Source: Anaerolineales bacterium (lineage in GTDB: Bacteria > Chloroflexota > Anaerolineae > Anaerolineales > JABWBV01). Taken from it: a stretch of DNA of 64,000 nt. A program made the translations under genes and the position numbers. The notes beneath the pieces were generated by a model. It was given only the letters and a program-made list of their open reading frames with translations, searched no databases and was not told the DNA's origin. Shown here piece after piece: positions 24,933 through 34,047 of the stretch. How positions within the stretch are numbered: the stretch's first letter is position 1; each line of letters starts with the position of its first letter. The stretch covers positions 1 to 64,000 of the forward strand of contig JACKAX010000016.1 in NCBI GenBank assembly GCA_020634875.1. Direction: 5' to 3'.

Positions 24933-25544
24933 ATGGACGAAGACCTTACCCCCCGCGAACGCCGCCACGAGCGAACGAAAGACGCCATCCTCAACGCCGC
25001 CCTGAATATGATTCGGGATGGGGGCGTTGACGCGATCTCCATGCGAAAAATCGCACAGGAGATTGATTATAGTGCCGCCGGATTATACGAATATTTTGGC
25101 AGCAAAGAAGAAATCATTGGAACCATTTGCCTGATGGCTGGGGATCGTCTGGAAAACTACATGAAAGCGGTAGACTCGACCCTGCCCCTCGACCAACGCC
25201 TCGTCGAACTGGGCATGGCCTACATTCGTTTCGCCGTACAAAACCGGGAAGAGTTTTTGATGCTCTTCACCTACATCCCCGCACCGCAAGAAATGGATTT
25301 TGAAAATCCCCCCGAAATGGCCGGAGCATTTTCTGTATTAATGCAGGCTGTTCAAGAAGCAATGGACACCGGCATCATGGAAAATACAACCATGGATACT
25401 TTCTCCGCTTCATACGCCGCCTGGGCAATTGTACATGGCATGGCAATGCTCCAGTTGACCGCTTTACAAACCATGCCCTTCGAGTTTGAAACGGTTAACC
25501 GCTGGGCTTTACAACACTTTATTGAAGGGTTCCGAGCCCCATAA
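24933..25544 (+). CDS. TetR/AcrR-family transcriptional regulator
   Basis: A 203-residue regulator. The N-terminal HTH runs DAILNAALNMIRDGGVDAIS then MRKIAQEIDYSAAGLYEYFG, and the C-terminal ligand domain resembles the TetR WHG type (AYIRFAVQNREEFLMLF; AWAIVHGMAMLQL). The start at 24933 (MDEDLTPRERR) is chosen because a near-consensus promoter and operator overlap the longer frame. The downstream FMN-type and cytochrome genes are the likely targets, since the same operator motif precedes them. Inducer unknown. Confidence 0.88.
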   Translation: MDEDLTPRERRHERTKDAILNAALNMIRDGGVDAISMRKIAQEIDYSAAGLYEYFGSKEEIIGTICLMAGDRLENYMKAVDSTLPLDQRLVELGMAYIRFAVQNREEFLMLFTYIPAPQEMDFENPPEMAGAFSVLMQAVQEAMDTGIMENTTMDTFSASYAAWAIVHGMAMLQLTALQTMPFEFETVNRWALQHFIEGFRAP

Positions 25545-25560
25545 ATTTTTTTAACCCGCT

Positions 25561-25575
25561 CCGAACACCGTTCGG
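25561..25575. promoter_or_regulatory. Probable TetR operator, site 2
   Basis: CCGAACACCGTTCGG, a perfect 6-3-6 inverted repeat, lies 16 bases after the TetR stop and just before TATAAA (25578-25583), a possible -10 box for the next gene at 25607. It shares 12 of 15 bases with site 1. Confidence 0.7.
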
Positions 25576-25606
25576 TTTATAAAAATTGTTAGAAAAGGAA
25601 ATCATT

Positions 25607-26086
25607 ATGACCACCCAAATCCCCGCTGAAACCGTCTGGCAAGCGATTGAAAAAAATATGTTTGCCGTTCTTGGTATGGTAACGCCCAAAGGTGAAGCGC
25701 GCACCGCGGGCATTGTCTACATCGTCCATGACCGCCAGCTTTACATCAGCACCCAAACCCAAGCCTGGAAAACCCGCCACATCGCCCAAAACCCCGCCGT
25801 TTCCCTAACCATCCCCATCCACAAAAGCATCCCCTTCATGCCCTGGGTGCAAATCCCAGCCGCCACCATCACCTTCTCCGGGCAAGCCACCCTGCAAGAC
25901 GCAGAAAAAGTTTCCACCGACATTCTACAAAAACTTTTCCGCGGCCTACAACTGGAATCGGATATCGTCAAAACTGCCTCCGTCATCACCGTCCGCCCCA
26001 TCGGCGAATTCGTCACTTACGGCATCGGCGTCTCGCTCATGGACATGCGCTTCCCTGAAAAAGCACGCGGCCGCGCCCAAATCTAA
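25607..26086 (+). CDS. Pyridoxamine 5'-phosphate oxidase-family (FMN split-barrel) protein
   Basis: A 159-residue protein with the split-barrel pattern: MFAVLGMVTPKGEARTAGIV, YISTQTQAWKTRHIAQNP and VSLTIPIHK. The start at 25607 is supported by AAAGGA 8 bases upstream; the longer frame uses a TTG without a site. It lies 14 bases before the cytochrome start and shares the TetR operator upstream, so it probably acts with the cytochrome in a redox or detoxifying process. FMN or haem binding is a family inference. The reaction is unknown. Confidence 0.75.
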   Translation: MTTQIPAETVWQAIEKNMFAVLGMVTPKGEARTAGIVYIVHDRQLYISTQTQAWKTRHIAQNPAVSLTIPIHKSIPFMPWVQIPAATITFSGQATLQDAEKVSTDILQKLFRGLQLESDIVKTASVITVRPIGEFVTYGIGVSLMDMRFPEKARGRAQI

Positions 26087-26100
26087 TTTTGGAGAATTTC

Positions 26101-28164
26101 ATGCAAATCTTCTGGACCTGGCTCACCGCCTCTCGTAAACGCCTCTTCTTCGTCACCCTGCTGACCCTCCTCATCCTCGACGCCGGACGCTCCCTCTACG
26201 CCCGCGTCGGGTACGCGGCCCCTGCCGAACCCTGGCAGGACGCCCCCTACCAAAGTATCGCCTGGCCTCCCGGCAGTGACGCCCTCCCCACTACCACCAC
26301 CCTCGGCGCGCAACTATACGCCGAACGCTGCGCTCTGTGTCACGGCCCTGATGGTAAAGGCGATGGCCCCGCTGCCCCCTCTATGATTCCCCGCCCGCGC
26401 GACTTCGTCCTCGGCCAGTACAAATACAAAACCACCCCCGCGGATCAGCCCCCCTCCGACGAAGACCTCGCCCGCGTCATCCGCGACGGCCTCCACGCCA
26501 GCGGGATGCCCTACTTCAGCGACATTCTCACGGAAGATGAAATCACATCCCTGGTCGCGCACCTCAAGACCCTCTCCCCGGTCTTTAACGGCGCAACCCC
26601 CACCCTCATCGAAATCCCCGCCCAACCCGCTGCCGATCCCGAAAGCCTCGCCCGCGGCGCAACCCTCTTCCAACAAAACTGCATCGCCTGTCACGGCGTC
26701 GCGGGACAAGGTAGCGTTCCCCTCACCGACCAAAAAGGCTACCCCGTCATCTCCCGCGACCTCACCGCCCCCTGGACTTTCCGCGGTGGCTCCACGCCCG
26801 AAGACCTCTACCGCCGAATCGCCACCGGCCTCGCCCCTGGCCCCATGCCCTCCTTCGCCGAAACCCTCACCGAGGCCGAACGCTGGGAAATCGTGAACTA
26901 CGTTCTCTCCCTCGCCCGACCCGCCCCGTGGGAGACCGGCGGAGCCCTGATCGGTCCTGGCCAATCTGACAGTCTCCAAACCCGCGGTGAATACCTCACC
27001 CACCTTGAATTATGTGGTCTCTGTCACACACAAGTCAACGCAGGTATGATTTATTCCGCCGATGAATACTACCTCGCGGGTGGGATGGCCGTCCCAGTCT
27101 ACCCGCAAGGCACCTTCATCAGCCGCAACCTTACCTCTGATAAAGCAACTGGTCTCGGCAACTGGACGGTCGAAGAAGTCGCCGCGGCCATACGCGACGG
27201 CAAAGGTAAAGACCGTTACCTGAACTTCTGGGGCATGCCCTGGATGTTCCTCCACTCCTTCGAGCAAGATGACGCCCTTGCCCTCGCCACCTACCTCAAA
27301 ACCCTCCCCCCCGTCACCAATCGCATCCCTGCCCCGCTAAAATACGGCTTTCTCGAAACGGTGATCCAGAAAACCCGCTACTCCACCGGGGTGCCTCCGC
27401 TCGGCAATCCAGAAGCATTGGTGTACAAAATGGGCAACTACGGCGAAACCAATCCGGGTCTGCTCCCCCGCGTTTGGCCACAATCCGTCCTGATCTGGCT
27501 CCAATACCTGACCCTCGCGGGCGGGCTGATCGCGTACGTTTTCACCCTCTCCGCCGACCAGCGCCGTCCGCGCGGGGTGCGCGGCTGGCTGGGGTTGATC
27601 GCCACCCTCGCGGGGTTGGGCACACTCGCCTTCATCATCTGGGTAATGTACAGCACCCCTGTCCTCCCATTTGTTCCTGCGGAAATCATCAATCAAGCTG
27701 TCGTCTCTGGACAGCACCAACCCGACTTAACCGGGAAAACGCCCGAAGAAACCTCCCTGATCGAGCGGGGAAAATATCTATACACCGTCACTTCCTGCCT
27801 GTTTTGTCACGGCAACCAGGGCGAGGGGGGCGCGAAAGTCAATCAGGCTTCGTTTGGCACGCTGTGGGTGCGGAATATCAGTTCGGACTCGGAATTCGGC
27901 ATCGGGGCGTGGACGGATGCGGAAGTGGCGCGGGCGATTCGGAGCGGGGTATCCCGCGATGGGTCAGCCCTTCACTGGCAGGGCATGGTGTGGGATCACT
28001 TGTCCAACCTAGATGAAGAAGACCTGCTTGCTATCATCGCCTATCTTCGTACCCTGCCCGCAGTCGCCAGGGACATCCCCGATCCTGTACCCCCCTCGGC
28101 GAATGACTGTGCAGAATATACATTTTTTACGATTCCATCATTCACGCCAGGGTGTGAACCATAA
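26101..28164 (+). CDS. Membrane-anchored tetrahaem cytochrome c with four c-type modules
   Basis: A 687-residue protein with an N-terminal signal anchor (about 12-32) and four CxxCH haem sites: CALCH (about 77), CIACH (194), CGLCH (305) and CLFCH (566). Each lies in a monohaem cytochrome c-like module with a distal Met (for example GMPYFSDIL and GPMPSFAETL). Modules 1-3 are outside the membrane, two TM helices follow (about 462-482 and 494-516), and the fourth module again faces outside. It would carry electrons at the outer membrane face to an unknown partner; no oxidase or quinol-oxidising subunit is adjacent. GGAG and ATG at 26101 set the start. Confidence 0.85.
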   Translation: MQIFWTWLTASRKRLFFVTLLTLLILDAGRSLYARVGYAAPAEPWQDAPYQSIAWPPGSDALPTTTTLGAQLYAERCALCHGPDGKGDGPAAPSMIPRPRDFVLGQYKYKTTPADQPPSDEDLARVIRDGLHASGMPYFSDILTEDEITSLVAHLKTLSPVFNGATPTLIEIPAQPAADPESLARGATLFQQNCIACHGVAGQGSVPLTDQKGYPVISRDLTAPWTFRGGSTPEDLYRRIATGLAPGPMPSFAETLTEAERWEIVNYVLSLARPAPWETGGALIGPGQSDSLQTRGEYLTHLELCGLCHTQVNAGMIYSADEYYLAGGMAVPVYPQGTFISRNLTSDKATGLGNWTVEEVAAAIRDGKGKDRYLNFWGMPWMFLHSFEQDDALALATYLKTLPPVTNRIPAPLKYGFLETVIQKTRYSTGVPPLGNPEALVYKMGNYGETNPGLLPRVWPQSVLIWLQYLTLAGGLIAYVFTLSADQRRPRGVRGWLGLIATLAGLGTLAFIIWVMYSTPVLPFVPAEIINQAVVSGQHQPDLTGKTPEETSLIERGKYLYTVTSCLFCHGNQGEGGAKVNQASFGTLWVRNISSDSEFGIGAWTDAEVARAIRSGVSRDGSALHWQGMVWDHLSNLDEEDLLAIIAYLRTLPAVARDIPDPVPPSANDCAEYTFFTIPSFTPGCEP

Positions 28165-28186
28165 ACACAAAACACATACGGACTTT

Positions 28187-28232
28187 CCAAACAAAAACGG
28201 GCTTGATGCATATCAAGCCCGTTTTTGTTTGG
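28187..28232. terminator. Bidirectional terminator
   Basis: A 21-bp perfect stem (CCAAACAAAAACGGGCTTGAT and its complement, loop GCAT) between the convergent cytochrome and anti-sigma genes. It contains A- and T-runs on both sides. Confidence 0.88.
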
Positions 28233-28242
28233 TGGGTCAAGG

Positions 28243-29430
28243 CTATTTATCTTTGCCGTTATCGTTTTTGTTATCATTGCCATTCCCATTATTTCCTGAG
28301 TTACCATTGTTCCCATTATCATTGCCATTATTGTCGTTCCCATTCCCGTTGTTTCCTGAGTTACCATTGTTCCCGTTATTTCCACTATTCCCATTTGAAT
28401 TGCCATTATTACCACCGGTGTTCCCGCTGGAATTGCCATTACTATTTCCATTATCATTGCCATTCCCATTATTTCCTGAATTGCCATTAGAACTAGAACT
28501 TGGGGTGGCATTCCCTGTATTACCAGCATTCCCAGAATTTCCGGGATTTGCTGCTGGGGTAGGGGTGCTCGTTGAGGCAGGGTCTTGGGGATTTTCCGTC
28601 TGTTCACCGGAGTCACCAGCAGGGATGTTTATATTTACCGCGGGGGCATGATCTGTAGAAGCAGGAACATTTGCAGTAGTGCTTCCACTCAATTCAATAG
28701 CAACGGTTAATGCTTGTTGAAGGGATGGTTGGACATCACCAGGCATAGACGCTACCAAACTAGATAAGGCATCCAGATTTTCTGTGGCTTTTTCTTCCAC
28801 CATCATAGACATTTGTTCCCCTAGTGCCGGGTTGTTGTGCTTGAGTACATCAAGACTATAAAAAGCGAACCGTGTATGCTGCTCAAAACCTTTCACCGCC
28901 GTAGGAATATCATCGTATCGTTGAAGGGTGGTTAATTGACTTGCTTCATCGAGGCGGACCTGGGCAAAAGCCAGATGTAAAATCACATCTTCAGCATCAT
29001 CTCCTAATTGAATTTGCACATCTTCTACGAAAGTCTTAACCCCATACAAAGTATCACCTGGTAATGACGTAGTAGCTGCATAGGCTACTTGTCTCCCCCC
29101 GAAAAGGACAACAACCACCAAAATTAATAAGACAGCGATGGCTGGGGCTTTAAGGAATACGCCCAACGCCGGGAAAGCGTGAATTCCGGCCCCAGCGCGC
29201 TTTTGGGAAACATGTTTCAAAATCCGCGCACGGCTTTCTTTCCGAAAACGCTCATCTGGGGATACATAGGGAAGATATGTTAACTGAACAGCTACATCTA
29301 ATAAGCCAGGGAGCAATGAATGAAATTCGGGATAACGATTCTTGCAATCCCTAAGATTAGCATCCCCATTATTGAGAGCGTTTAAGCATTTTGATAGCGC
29401 AACTGGGAGTGGTTCACCCATTTTGACCAT
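28243..29430 (-). CDS. Anti-sigma-like membrane protein with Asn/Gly-rich C-terminal tail
   Basis: A 395-residue protein. The N-terminal ~80 residues are cytoplasmic (MVKMGEPLPVALSKCLNALN...), a single TM helix follows at about 105-128 (APAIAVLLILVVVVLFGGRQ), then a domain like DUF5667 (LPGDTLYGVKTFVEDVQIQL). A Pro/Thr/Ala linker leads to about 105 residues made almost only of Asn, Gly, Asp, Ser and Lys. The tail is encoded by imperfect short tandem repeats at about 28260-28500. The start overlaps the sigma gene end by 17 bases, which fits a regulator/sigma pair, so this is the probable anti-sigma factor with an external tail. Confidence 0.8.
   Translation of the reverse strand: MVKMGEPLPVALSKCLNALNNGDANLRDCKNRYPEFHSLLPGLLDVAVQLTYLPYVSPDERFRKESRARILKHVSQKRAGAGIHAFPALGVFLKAPAIAVLLILVVVVLFGGRQVAYAATTSLPGDTLYGVKTFVEDVQIQLGDDAEDVILHLAFAQVRLDEASQLTTLQRYDDIPTAVKGFEQHTRFAFYSLDVLKHNNPALGEQMSMMVEEKATENLDALSSLVASMPGDVQPSLQQALTVAIELSGSTTANVPASTDHAPAVNINIPAGDSGEQTENPQDPASTSTPTPAANPGNSGNAGNTGNATPSSSSNGNSGNNGNGNDNGNSNGNSSGNTGGNNGNSNGNSGNNGNNGNSGNNGNGNDNNGNDNGNNGNSGNNGNGNDNKNDNGKDK
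28255..28500 (-). repeat. Degenerate tandem repeats encoding an Asn/Gly tract
   Basis: Repeats of about 9-27 bases such as ATTGCCATTCCCATTATTTC and ATTACCATTGTTCCC encode the NGNSGNNGNGND-type tail. The copies vary mostly at synonymous positions and keep the reading frame, so selection appears to act on the protein composition. Confidence 0.85.
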
Positions 29431-29938
29431 CCTTTTTAAGAAGCTTTTCTAAGGCTTTGATAGCTTGAAATTGTGTATCATCGAATTGTTCAAGAGTAAT
29501 ACCAAGAATTTTGCCTGTAGCCTGCTCGGACAAACCATTAAAAAAGCGGGCAACGACAAATTGATAGCTTTTTTCATTCAATGACTTTAAGACACGCATT
29601 AATTTTTCTTGTTCATCACTCAAATATAGGTCGGGAGCCTCGATTTTTTTCTCAATTGCCGTCGTTTGAAACCGACGAACTTCCTGGCTAGCAAATTTTA
29701 GGATCCAAGCCAGGAAATACTCACGTTTGGGGTATTTACGAAGGTGCTCGAATGCTTTGATGAAAATTTTCTCGGTTAATTCCTCTGTGTCACGTTTTTG
29801 CCCAATTCGGTAATAAACATAATTATAAACAAGGTTTAAATAACGATTGTAAAGAACATCTACCGCTTGGGTACTCCCGTCCAAAGCCTGCGATATCAAA
29901 AGGCTTTCAGCATCAGGTTTTGGCGCGTTATTGTTCAT
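29414..29938 (-). CDS. RNA polymerase sigma factor, ECF-like
   Basis: A 174-residue sigma-70-family factor. Region 2 is in AVDVLYNRYLNLVYNYVYYR and DTEELTEKIFIKAFEHLRKY; region 4 in LKSLNEKSYQFVVARFFNGL then LGITLEQFDDTQFQAIKALE. The usual region-2 aromatic/acidic stretch is present but region 4 is divergent. A start at 29938 (MNNNAPKP) is preferred over an ATG six codons upstream, though neither has a clear ribosome site. The overlapping downstream gene is its likely anti-sigma factor. The 198-base gap before the next gene (29957-30154) shows no clear motif. Confidence 0.82.
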   Translation of the reverse strand: MNNNAPKPDAESLLISQALDGSTQAVDVLYNRYLNLVYNYVYYRIGQKRDTEELTEKIFIKAFEHLRKYPKREYFLAWILKFASQEVRRFQTTAIEKKIEAPDLYLSDEQEKLMRVLKSLNEKSYQFVVARFFNGLSEQATGKILGITLEQFDDTQFQAIKALEKLLKKDGQNG

Positions 29939-30154
29939 GCAGAAATCAGAGTACACGTGTGGTAAAAGGCTATTTAGTACCTTCTTGATTAATTTTCTCT
30001 TAAAGTATACATCTATGCCATAGGATAATCTTCCCGAAAAGGGAATATTCGCTTCAATTTTCTAAAATAATTACATTTTTCAATGATACTGTCTTGTAAT
30101 TATCAAACAAGTAAAATCTTATTCACCTTACTTTTGAGATTATTTCCCTGTTCA

Positions 30155-30946
30155 ATGCGCCTTTTTTTTGAACTCACCCACCGCGCCCTCCAACGCCAGT
30201 TAACCTACCGTGCCGCGGTCATGGCAGGCTTGATCACCAACTTCTTCTTCGGCTTTCTGCGGATGGCGATACTTGTCGCGCTCTACGGACAACAAACCGA
30301 AATCGCGGGAGTGGATGTGCGCGGCGCAACCACGTACATGGCGCTCACCCAGGCCGTGATTGGCTACCTCAGTTTATTTAGCTGGTACGATCTGATGCGC
30401 TCCATCCACACCGGCGAAATCGCCGCGGACCTGCTCAAACCGCTCAACCTGTTCACCTTTTGGCTGGCGCAGGATTTAGGACGGGCCATTGTGCAGTTCA
30501 TCTTCCGCGGGGTACTGATCATGGGGATGTACGCACTCTTTCTCGACCTGGCTTATCCCACCACGTTGGAGCAATGGCTCGCCCTACCCATCGCGCTGAT
30601 CCTGAGTTGGCTCGTGAGTTTCGCGTGGCGCTTTCTCATCAACCTCGCCGCCTTTTGGACGCCAAACGCCACCGGAATTGGACGGTTTGCCTTTATCCTG
30701 TCGTGGTTCTTCTCCGGCTTTTTGATGCCTTTGCGCTACTACCCGACCTGGGTCCTGCAACTAAGCCAGTGGACGCCTTTCCCTTCGATGTTGAACACCG
30801 TACTCGATTTATACATCGGCGTTTTGCACGGGCCAGAACTCTGGTGGGCACTGGGGCAACAAGTCTTATGGATTATCCTGCTTGTCGGGGTCGCGCAGAT
30901 CATCTTACAAGCAGGCGTCAAACGGCTGGTGATTTTAGGGGGGTAG
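30155..30946 (+). CDS. ABC-2 family permease
   Basis: A 263-residue membrane protein of the ABC-2 type (Pfam ABC2_membrane_6), with about six TM helices, among them FIFRGVLIMGMYALFLDLAY and VLWIILLVGVAQIILQAGVK. It is most like one half of the two-permease exporters that pair with an ATPase. The ATPase and partner permease are not adjacent here, which is unusual. The start at 30155 (MRLFFELTHRALQRQ) is chosen by homology; no ribosome site is evident. A 15-bp inverted repeat follows at 30959-31018. Confidence 0.75.
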   Translation: MRLFFELTHRALQRQLTYRAAVMAGLITNFFFGFLRMAILVALYGQQTEIAGVDVRGATTYMALTQAVIGYLSLFSWYDLMRSIHTGEIAADLLKPLNLFTFWLAQDLGRAIVQFIFRGVLIMGMYALFLDLAYPTTLEQWLALPIALILSWLVSFAWRFLINLAAFWTPNATGIGRFAFILSWFFSGFLMPLRYYPTWVLQLSQWTPFPSMLNTVLDLYIGVLHGPELWWALGQQVLWIILLVGVAQIILQAGVKRLVILGG

Positions 30947-30958
30947 GCTTCCCTCAAT

Positions 30959-31018
30959 AGGTGGGGGGGACTTTTGTACCTGCTAAGACGAGCATCCATT
31001 CGGAAGTCCACCCCACCT
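30959..31018. terminator. Inverted repeat after the ABC-2 gene
   Basis: Arms AGGTGGGGGGGACTT (30959-30973) and AAGTCCACCCCACCT (31004-31018) pair with one mismatch around a 30-base loop. There is no clear U-run. It separates the ABC-2 gene from the riboswitch transcription unit. Confidence 0.45.
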
Positions 31019-31062
31019 GAACTATATATACTAAATCTCAGCAAATTTTTAAGACAAATATC

Positions 31063-31091
31063 TTGTAAATTACCCGCCCGTTTGTTATACT
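31063..31091 (+). promoter_or_regulatory. Promoter of the riboswitch-ATPase transcription unit
   Basis: TTGTAA (31063-31068), a 17-base spacer and TATACT (31086-31091). Transcription would begin near 31098, just before the GGGGAGTAG core of the riboswitch. Confidence 0.7.
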
Positions 31092-31097
31092 GCGGGA

Positions 31098-31254
31098 GAC
31101 TGGGGAGTAGCCTCTGGATTTGTGGCCTGTCCACAGCCAGCCCGTTTGTCGTCAGTACGGAAAGTCCGAAAACTTTCCCGGCAAGCGGATTGTGAAATTT
31201 CACAACAGGCGAGACCAACACCATTTCACGATGGCTGTGGTCTCGCTTTTTTTT
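31098..31254 (+). promoter_or_regulatory. yybP-ykoY-type (Mn2+) riboswitch with terminator
   Basis: The leader holds the conserved parts of this class in order: GGGGAGTAGCC (31102-31112), a first arm closed by TGTGGCCTG/CCACAGCC, GTCGTCAGTACGGA (about 31148-31161), CCGGCAAGCGG, and the 3' GCGAGACC (31209-31216). GCGAGACC is also the 5' strand of a strong terminator whose 3' strand is GGTCTCGC (31239-31246) followed by eight T. Metal binding should hold GCGAGACC in the aptamer and prevent termination, so this is an ON switch. The family is known to sense manganese. It precedes a P-type ATPase and a CDF protein, both plausible metal exporters. Confidence 0.85.
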
Positions 31255-31284
31255 ATGCCACAGCCGCAAAGGAGCATTTCTCGC

Positions 31285-34038
31285 ATGGCCCAGTGGCACA
31301 CCCTTTCCCCCTCGGAAACCCTCACCCAACTGAATACCGAACCCGTGCGCGGCCTGTCCGCTGACGAGGCTCGCGCCCGGCTCACCCAGCACGGCCCCAA
31401 CGAACTCGTAGAAACCGCGCGGCGCAATCCCCTCCGCATTTTGTGGGAACAGCTCACCGCGACAATGGTGCTGATCCTGCTCGCGGCGAGTGGCGTGTCG
31501 TTCGCCCTGCAAAAATGGCAGGAGGCCATCGCCATCCTCGCCATCGTGATCCTGTTCGCGCTCCTCGGCTTTTTTCAGGAATACCGCGCCGAACAAGCGA
31601 TGGCAGCGCTCAAAAAGCTCGCCGTCCCCAACGTCCGCGTCCGCCGAGGCGGACAAACGCTGGAAATCTCCGCCCGCGAACTGGTTCCCGGTGACATCAT
31701 CCTGCTCGAAGCGGGCAACCTGCTCTCGGCGGACGTGCGCCTGCTCGAAGCGGCGAACCTGAAAATCCAGGAAGCCGCCCTCACCGGCGAATCCGAATCT
31801 GTCGAAAAACACACCGACCGGCTCTCCCGCCCCGATGCGCCCCTCGGCGACCGGCGCAACATGGCCTACATGGGCACGGTCGTCACTTACGGGCGCGGCA
31901 CCGCCGTCGTCACTGCGACGGGAATGAAGACAGAGTTGGGGAATATCGCCACCCTTCTACAAGCGGTGGAAGACGAACAAACGCCCCTACAACGCAAACT
32001 TGACCAAGTCGGCAAAACCCTGGCCGTCGCGGGGGTGCTGATCGCGATCGTGATCGCGGCCCTGGATTTGTTCAGGCCCAACCCCGCCCCGCTCGGGGAG
32101 GTGCTGCTGACCGCAGTCAGTGTCGCGGTCGCCATCGTGCCGGAAGGGTTGCCTGCGGTGGTCACGATTACCCTGGCGATTGGGGCACAACGGATGCTCC
32201 GGCGCAACGCGTTGATCCGCAAACTGCCCGCGGTGGAAACGCTCGGTTCGGTCACGGTCATCTGCTCGGACAAAACGGGCACGCTGACCGAGAACAAGAT
32301 GACGGTCACGTTGCTGGATGTGGCCGGGGGCCGCGTGGATTTGACCGAGCAGGTGGCCGCCCGCCATCCAGTGATCCTGGAAAACGCGGGGGCTGAACTC
32401 CCTGCCGAACATGCGAACCCGCTCCGGCTCCTACTCACGGGCGGAGCGCTGTGCAACGATGCACTCCTGCAACCGTCCGACGATGGCAAATCACTGACGA
32501 CAGTTGGCGACCCGACAGAGGGCGCACTGCTGATTGCCGCGGCGAAGTTTGGGATGCGGAAGGCTGATCTGGATGCGGCGATGCCCCGGTTGGCAGAGTT
32601 GCCGTTTGATTCGGAGCGGAAGCGGATGACGACGGTGCATGAAGGGGGAAAGGGGAAGGAGGACTTGGGAATGCTTAATGATGGAATGCCGTATGTTTCG
32701 ATTACGAAGGGGTCGGTGGATGGGCTGTTGGATATTTCGGAGCAGGTGTGGAATCGGGATCATGTGGAGGCGTTGACGGGGGAATGGCGCAGGCGGATTG
32801 AGGAGGCGAATACGCGCTTGGCGGCGAAGGGGATGCGGGTGTTGGGGGTGGCGCTCCGTCCGGTGGCGATAGCTGAACCCCGCGAGGATGGGTTAATTTT
32901 TGTGGGATTGTTCGGGATGATGGATCCGCCCCGCGCGGAGGTGGCGGACGCGGTCCGGGTGGCGAAATCGGCGGGGATTCGCCCAATCATGATTACCGGG
33001 GATCATCCGTTGACGGCGGCACACATTGCAAAGGAGTTGGGGATTGGGGACGCTCTTCGACTACGCAAAGCCTCCGCTCAGAGTGCCCCCAATCCCGAAC
33101 GTGTGCTGACGGGAATCGATCTCAACAAGATGTCCGACGCGGAGTTGGAAAACGTGGTGGAGGAGGTTTCAGTGTTTGCCCGCGTGTCGCCGGAACACAA
33201 GTTAAAGATTGTGGCGGCGCTGCAAAATCGGGGGGAGATTGTGGCGATGACGGGGGATGGGGTAAACGATGCGCCTGCGTTGAAGCGGGCGAACATTGGG
33301 GTGGCGATGGGGATTACGGGGACGGACGTGTCGAAGGAGGCGGCGGAGATGGTGCTACGGGATGATAATTTTGCGACAATTGTGGCGGCGGTGGAAGAGG
33401 GGCGGGTGATTTACGATAATATTCGTAAGTTTGTGAAGTTTTCGATTGCCGGGAACATCGGGAAGGTGTTGGTGATGCTGATTTCGCCGTTGCTGGGGAT
33501 GCCGATCCCGTTGCTGCCGTTGCAATTGTTGTGGCTAAACCTGTTGACAGACGGGCTGCTCGGCATTGGGCTGGGCGTAGAACCCGCCGAAAAGGATACG
33601 ATGAGCCGCAAGCCGTTTACGCCGGGCGAAAGTGTGTTCAGCCGGGGGCTGGGGGCGCATATTCTGCGGACAGGGTTGGTGCTGGGGTTGATTTCGCTGG
33701 CGATGGGGTTTTGGCACTGGTATACCGGGCACGAGGATTGGCAAACGATGATTTTTACGACCCTGGCGTTTTCGCAGATGTGGCAGGCGTTGGGCGTGCG
33801 CTCGAACCGGGAGTCGTTGTTCAAGCAAGGCGTGTGGTCGAATAAGCCGTTGTTTGGGCTGGTGGTGTTGACTTTTGGGTTGCAGATGATGGCGTTGTAC
33901 CTGCCGGGGTTGCAAGCATTTTTGAAGACAACAACGATGACGGCAGGCGATTTATTGCTGTGTTTTGGTGTGAGTAGTTTAGTGCTGGTGGCGACGGAGG
34001 TGGAGAAGGTGTTTGTGAGAAGGGTTACAAGAGTATAA
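31285..34038 (+). CDS. P-type cation-transporting ATPase (Ca2+/Mn2+ type II)
   Basis: A 917-residue P2A-like ATPase. Motifs: an actuator-domain TGES (in [13 protein letters not shown]), PEGLP in M4, [12 protein letters not shown] with the phosphorylated Asp 329, [16 protein letters not shown], and [25 protein letters not shown] with this overall layout matches SERCA-like Ca2+ pumps, several of which also move Mn2+. The upstream yybP-ykoY leader makes manganese export the likeliest role. The start at 31285 ([11 protein letters not shown]) has AAAGGAG; the longer frame runs through the riboswitch and is wrong. The 5' third is rich in C-ending codons, the 3' half in G-ending ones. The next gene starts 10 bases later. 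Confidence 0.9.
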   Translation: MAQWHTLSPSETLTQLNTEPVRGLSADEARARLTQHGPNELVETARRNPLRILWEQLTATMVLILLAASGVSFALQKWQEAIAILAIVILFALLGFFQEYRAEQAMAALKKLAVPNVRVRRGGQTLEISARELVPGDIILLEAGNLLSADVRLLEAANLKIQEAALTGESESVEKHTDRLSRPDAPLGDRRNMAYMGTVVTYGRGTAVVTATGMKTELGNIATLLQAVEDEQTPLQRKLDQVGKTLAVAGVLIAIVIAALDLFRPNPAPLGEVLLTAVSVAVAIVPEGLPAVVTITLAIGAQRMLRRNALIRKLPAVETLGSVTVICSDKTGTLTENKMTVTLLDVAGGRVDLTEQVAARHPVILENAGAELPAEHANPLRLLLTGGALCNDALLQPSDDGKSLTTVGDPTEGALLIAAAKFGMRKADLDAAMPRLAELPFDSERKRMTTVHEGGKGKEDLGMLNDGMPYVSITKGSVDGLLDISEQVWNRDHVEALTGEWRRRIEEANTRLAAKGMRVLGVALRPVAIAEPREDGLIFVGLFGMMDPPRAEVADAVRVAKSAGIRPIMITGDHPLTAAHIAKELGIGDALRLRKASAQSAPNPERVLTGIDLNKMSDAELENVVEEVSVFARVSPEHKLKIVAALQNRGEIVAMTGDGVNDAPALKRANIGVAMGITGTDVSKEAAEMVLRDDNFATIVAAVEEGRVIYDNIRKFVKFSIAGNIGKVLVMLISPLLGMPIPLLPLQLLWLNLLTDGLLGIGLGVEPAEKDTMSRKPFTPGESVFSRGLGAHILRTGLVLGLISLAMGFWHWYTGHEDWQTMIFTTLAFSQMWQALGVRSNRESLFKQGVWSNKPLFGLVVLTFGLQMMALYLPGLQAFLKTTTMTAGDLLLCFGVSSLVLVATEVEKVFVRRVTRV

Positions 34039-34039
34039 T
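34034..34039 (+). promoter_or_regulatory. Possible -10 box of a leaderless internal promoter
   Basis: TATAAT overlaps the ATPase stop codon; the CDF start codon follows after 8 bases. The -35 is weak (TTGTGA 15 bases upstream). There is no Shine-Dalgarno site for the CDF gene. Confidence 0.4.
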
Positions 34040-34047
34040 TGCGGTCT

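Noticed and set aside
26314..27003. 229-codon minus-strand ORF
   Set aside because: Gly-rich shadow antisense to the cytochrome; the plus frame has CxxCH motifs.
28260..28500. CRISPR-like short tandem repeats
   Set aside because: Repeats vary, have no unique spacers, and keep the coding frame of the Asn/Gly tail; no cas genes are present.
31120..31284. N-terminal extension of the P-type ATPase
   Set aside because: These codons lie in the riboswitch and its terminator; the ATG at 31285 has a strong ribosome site.
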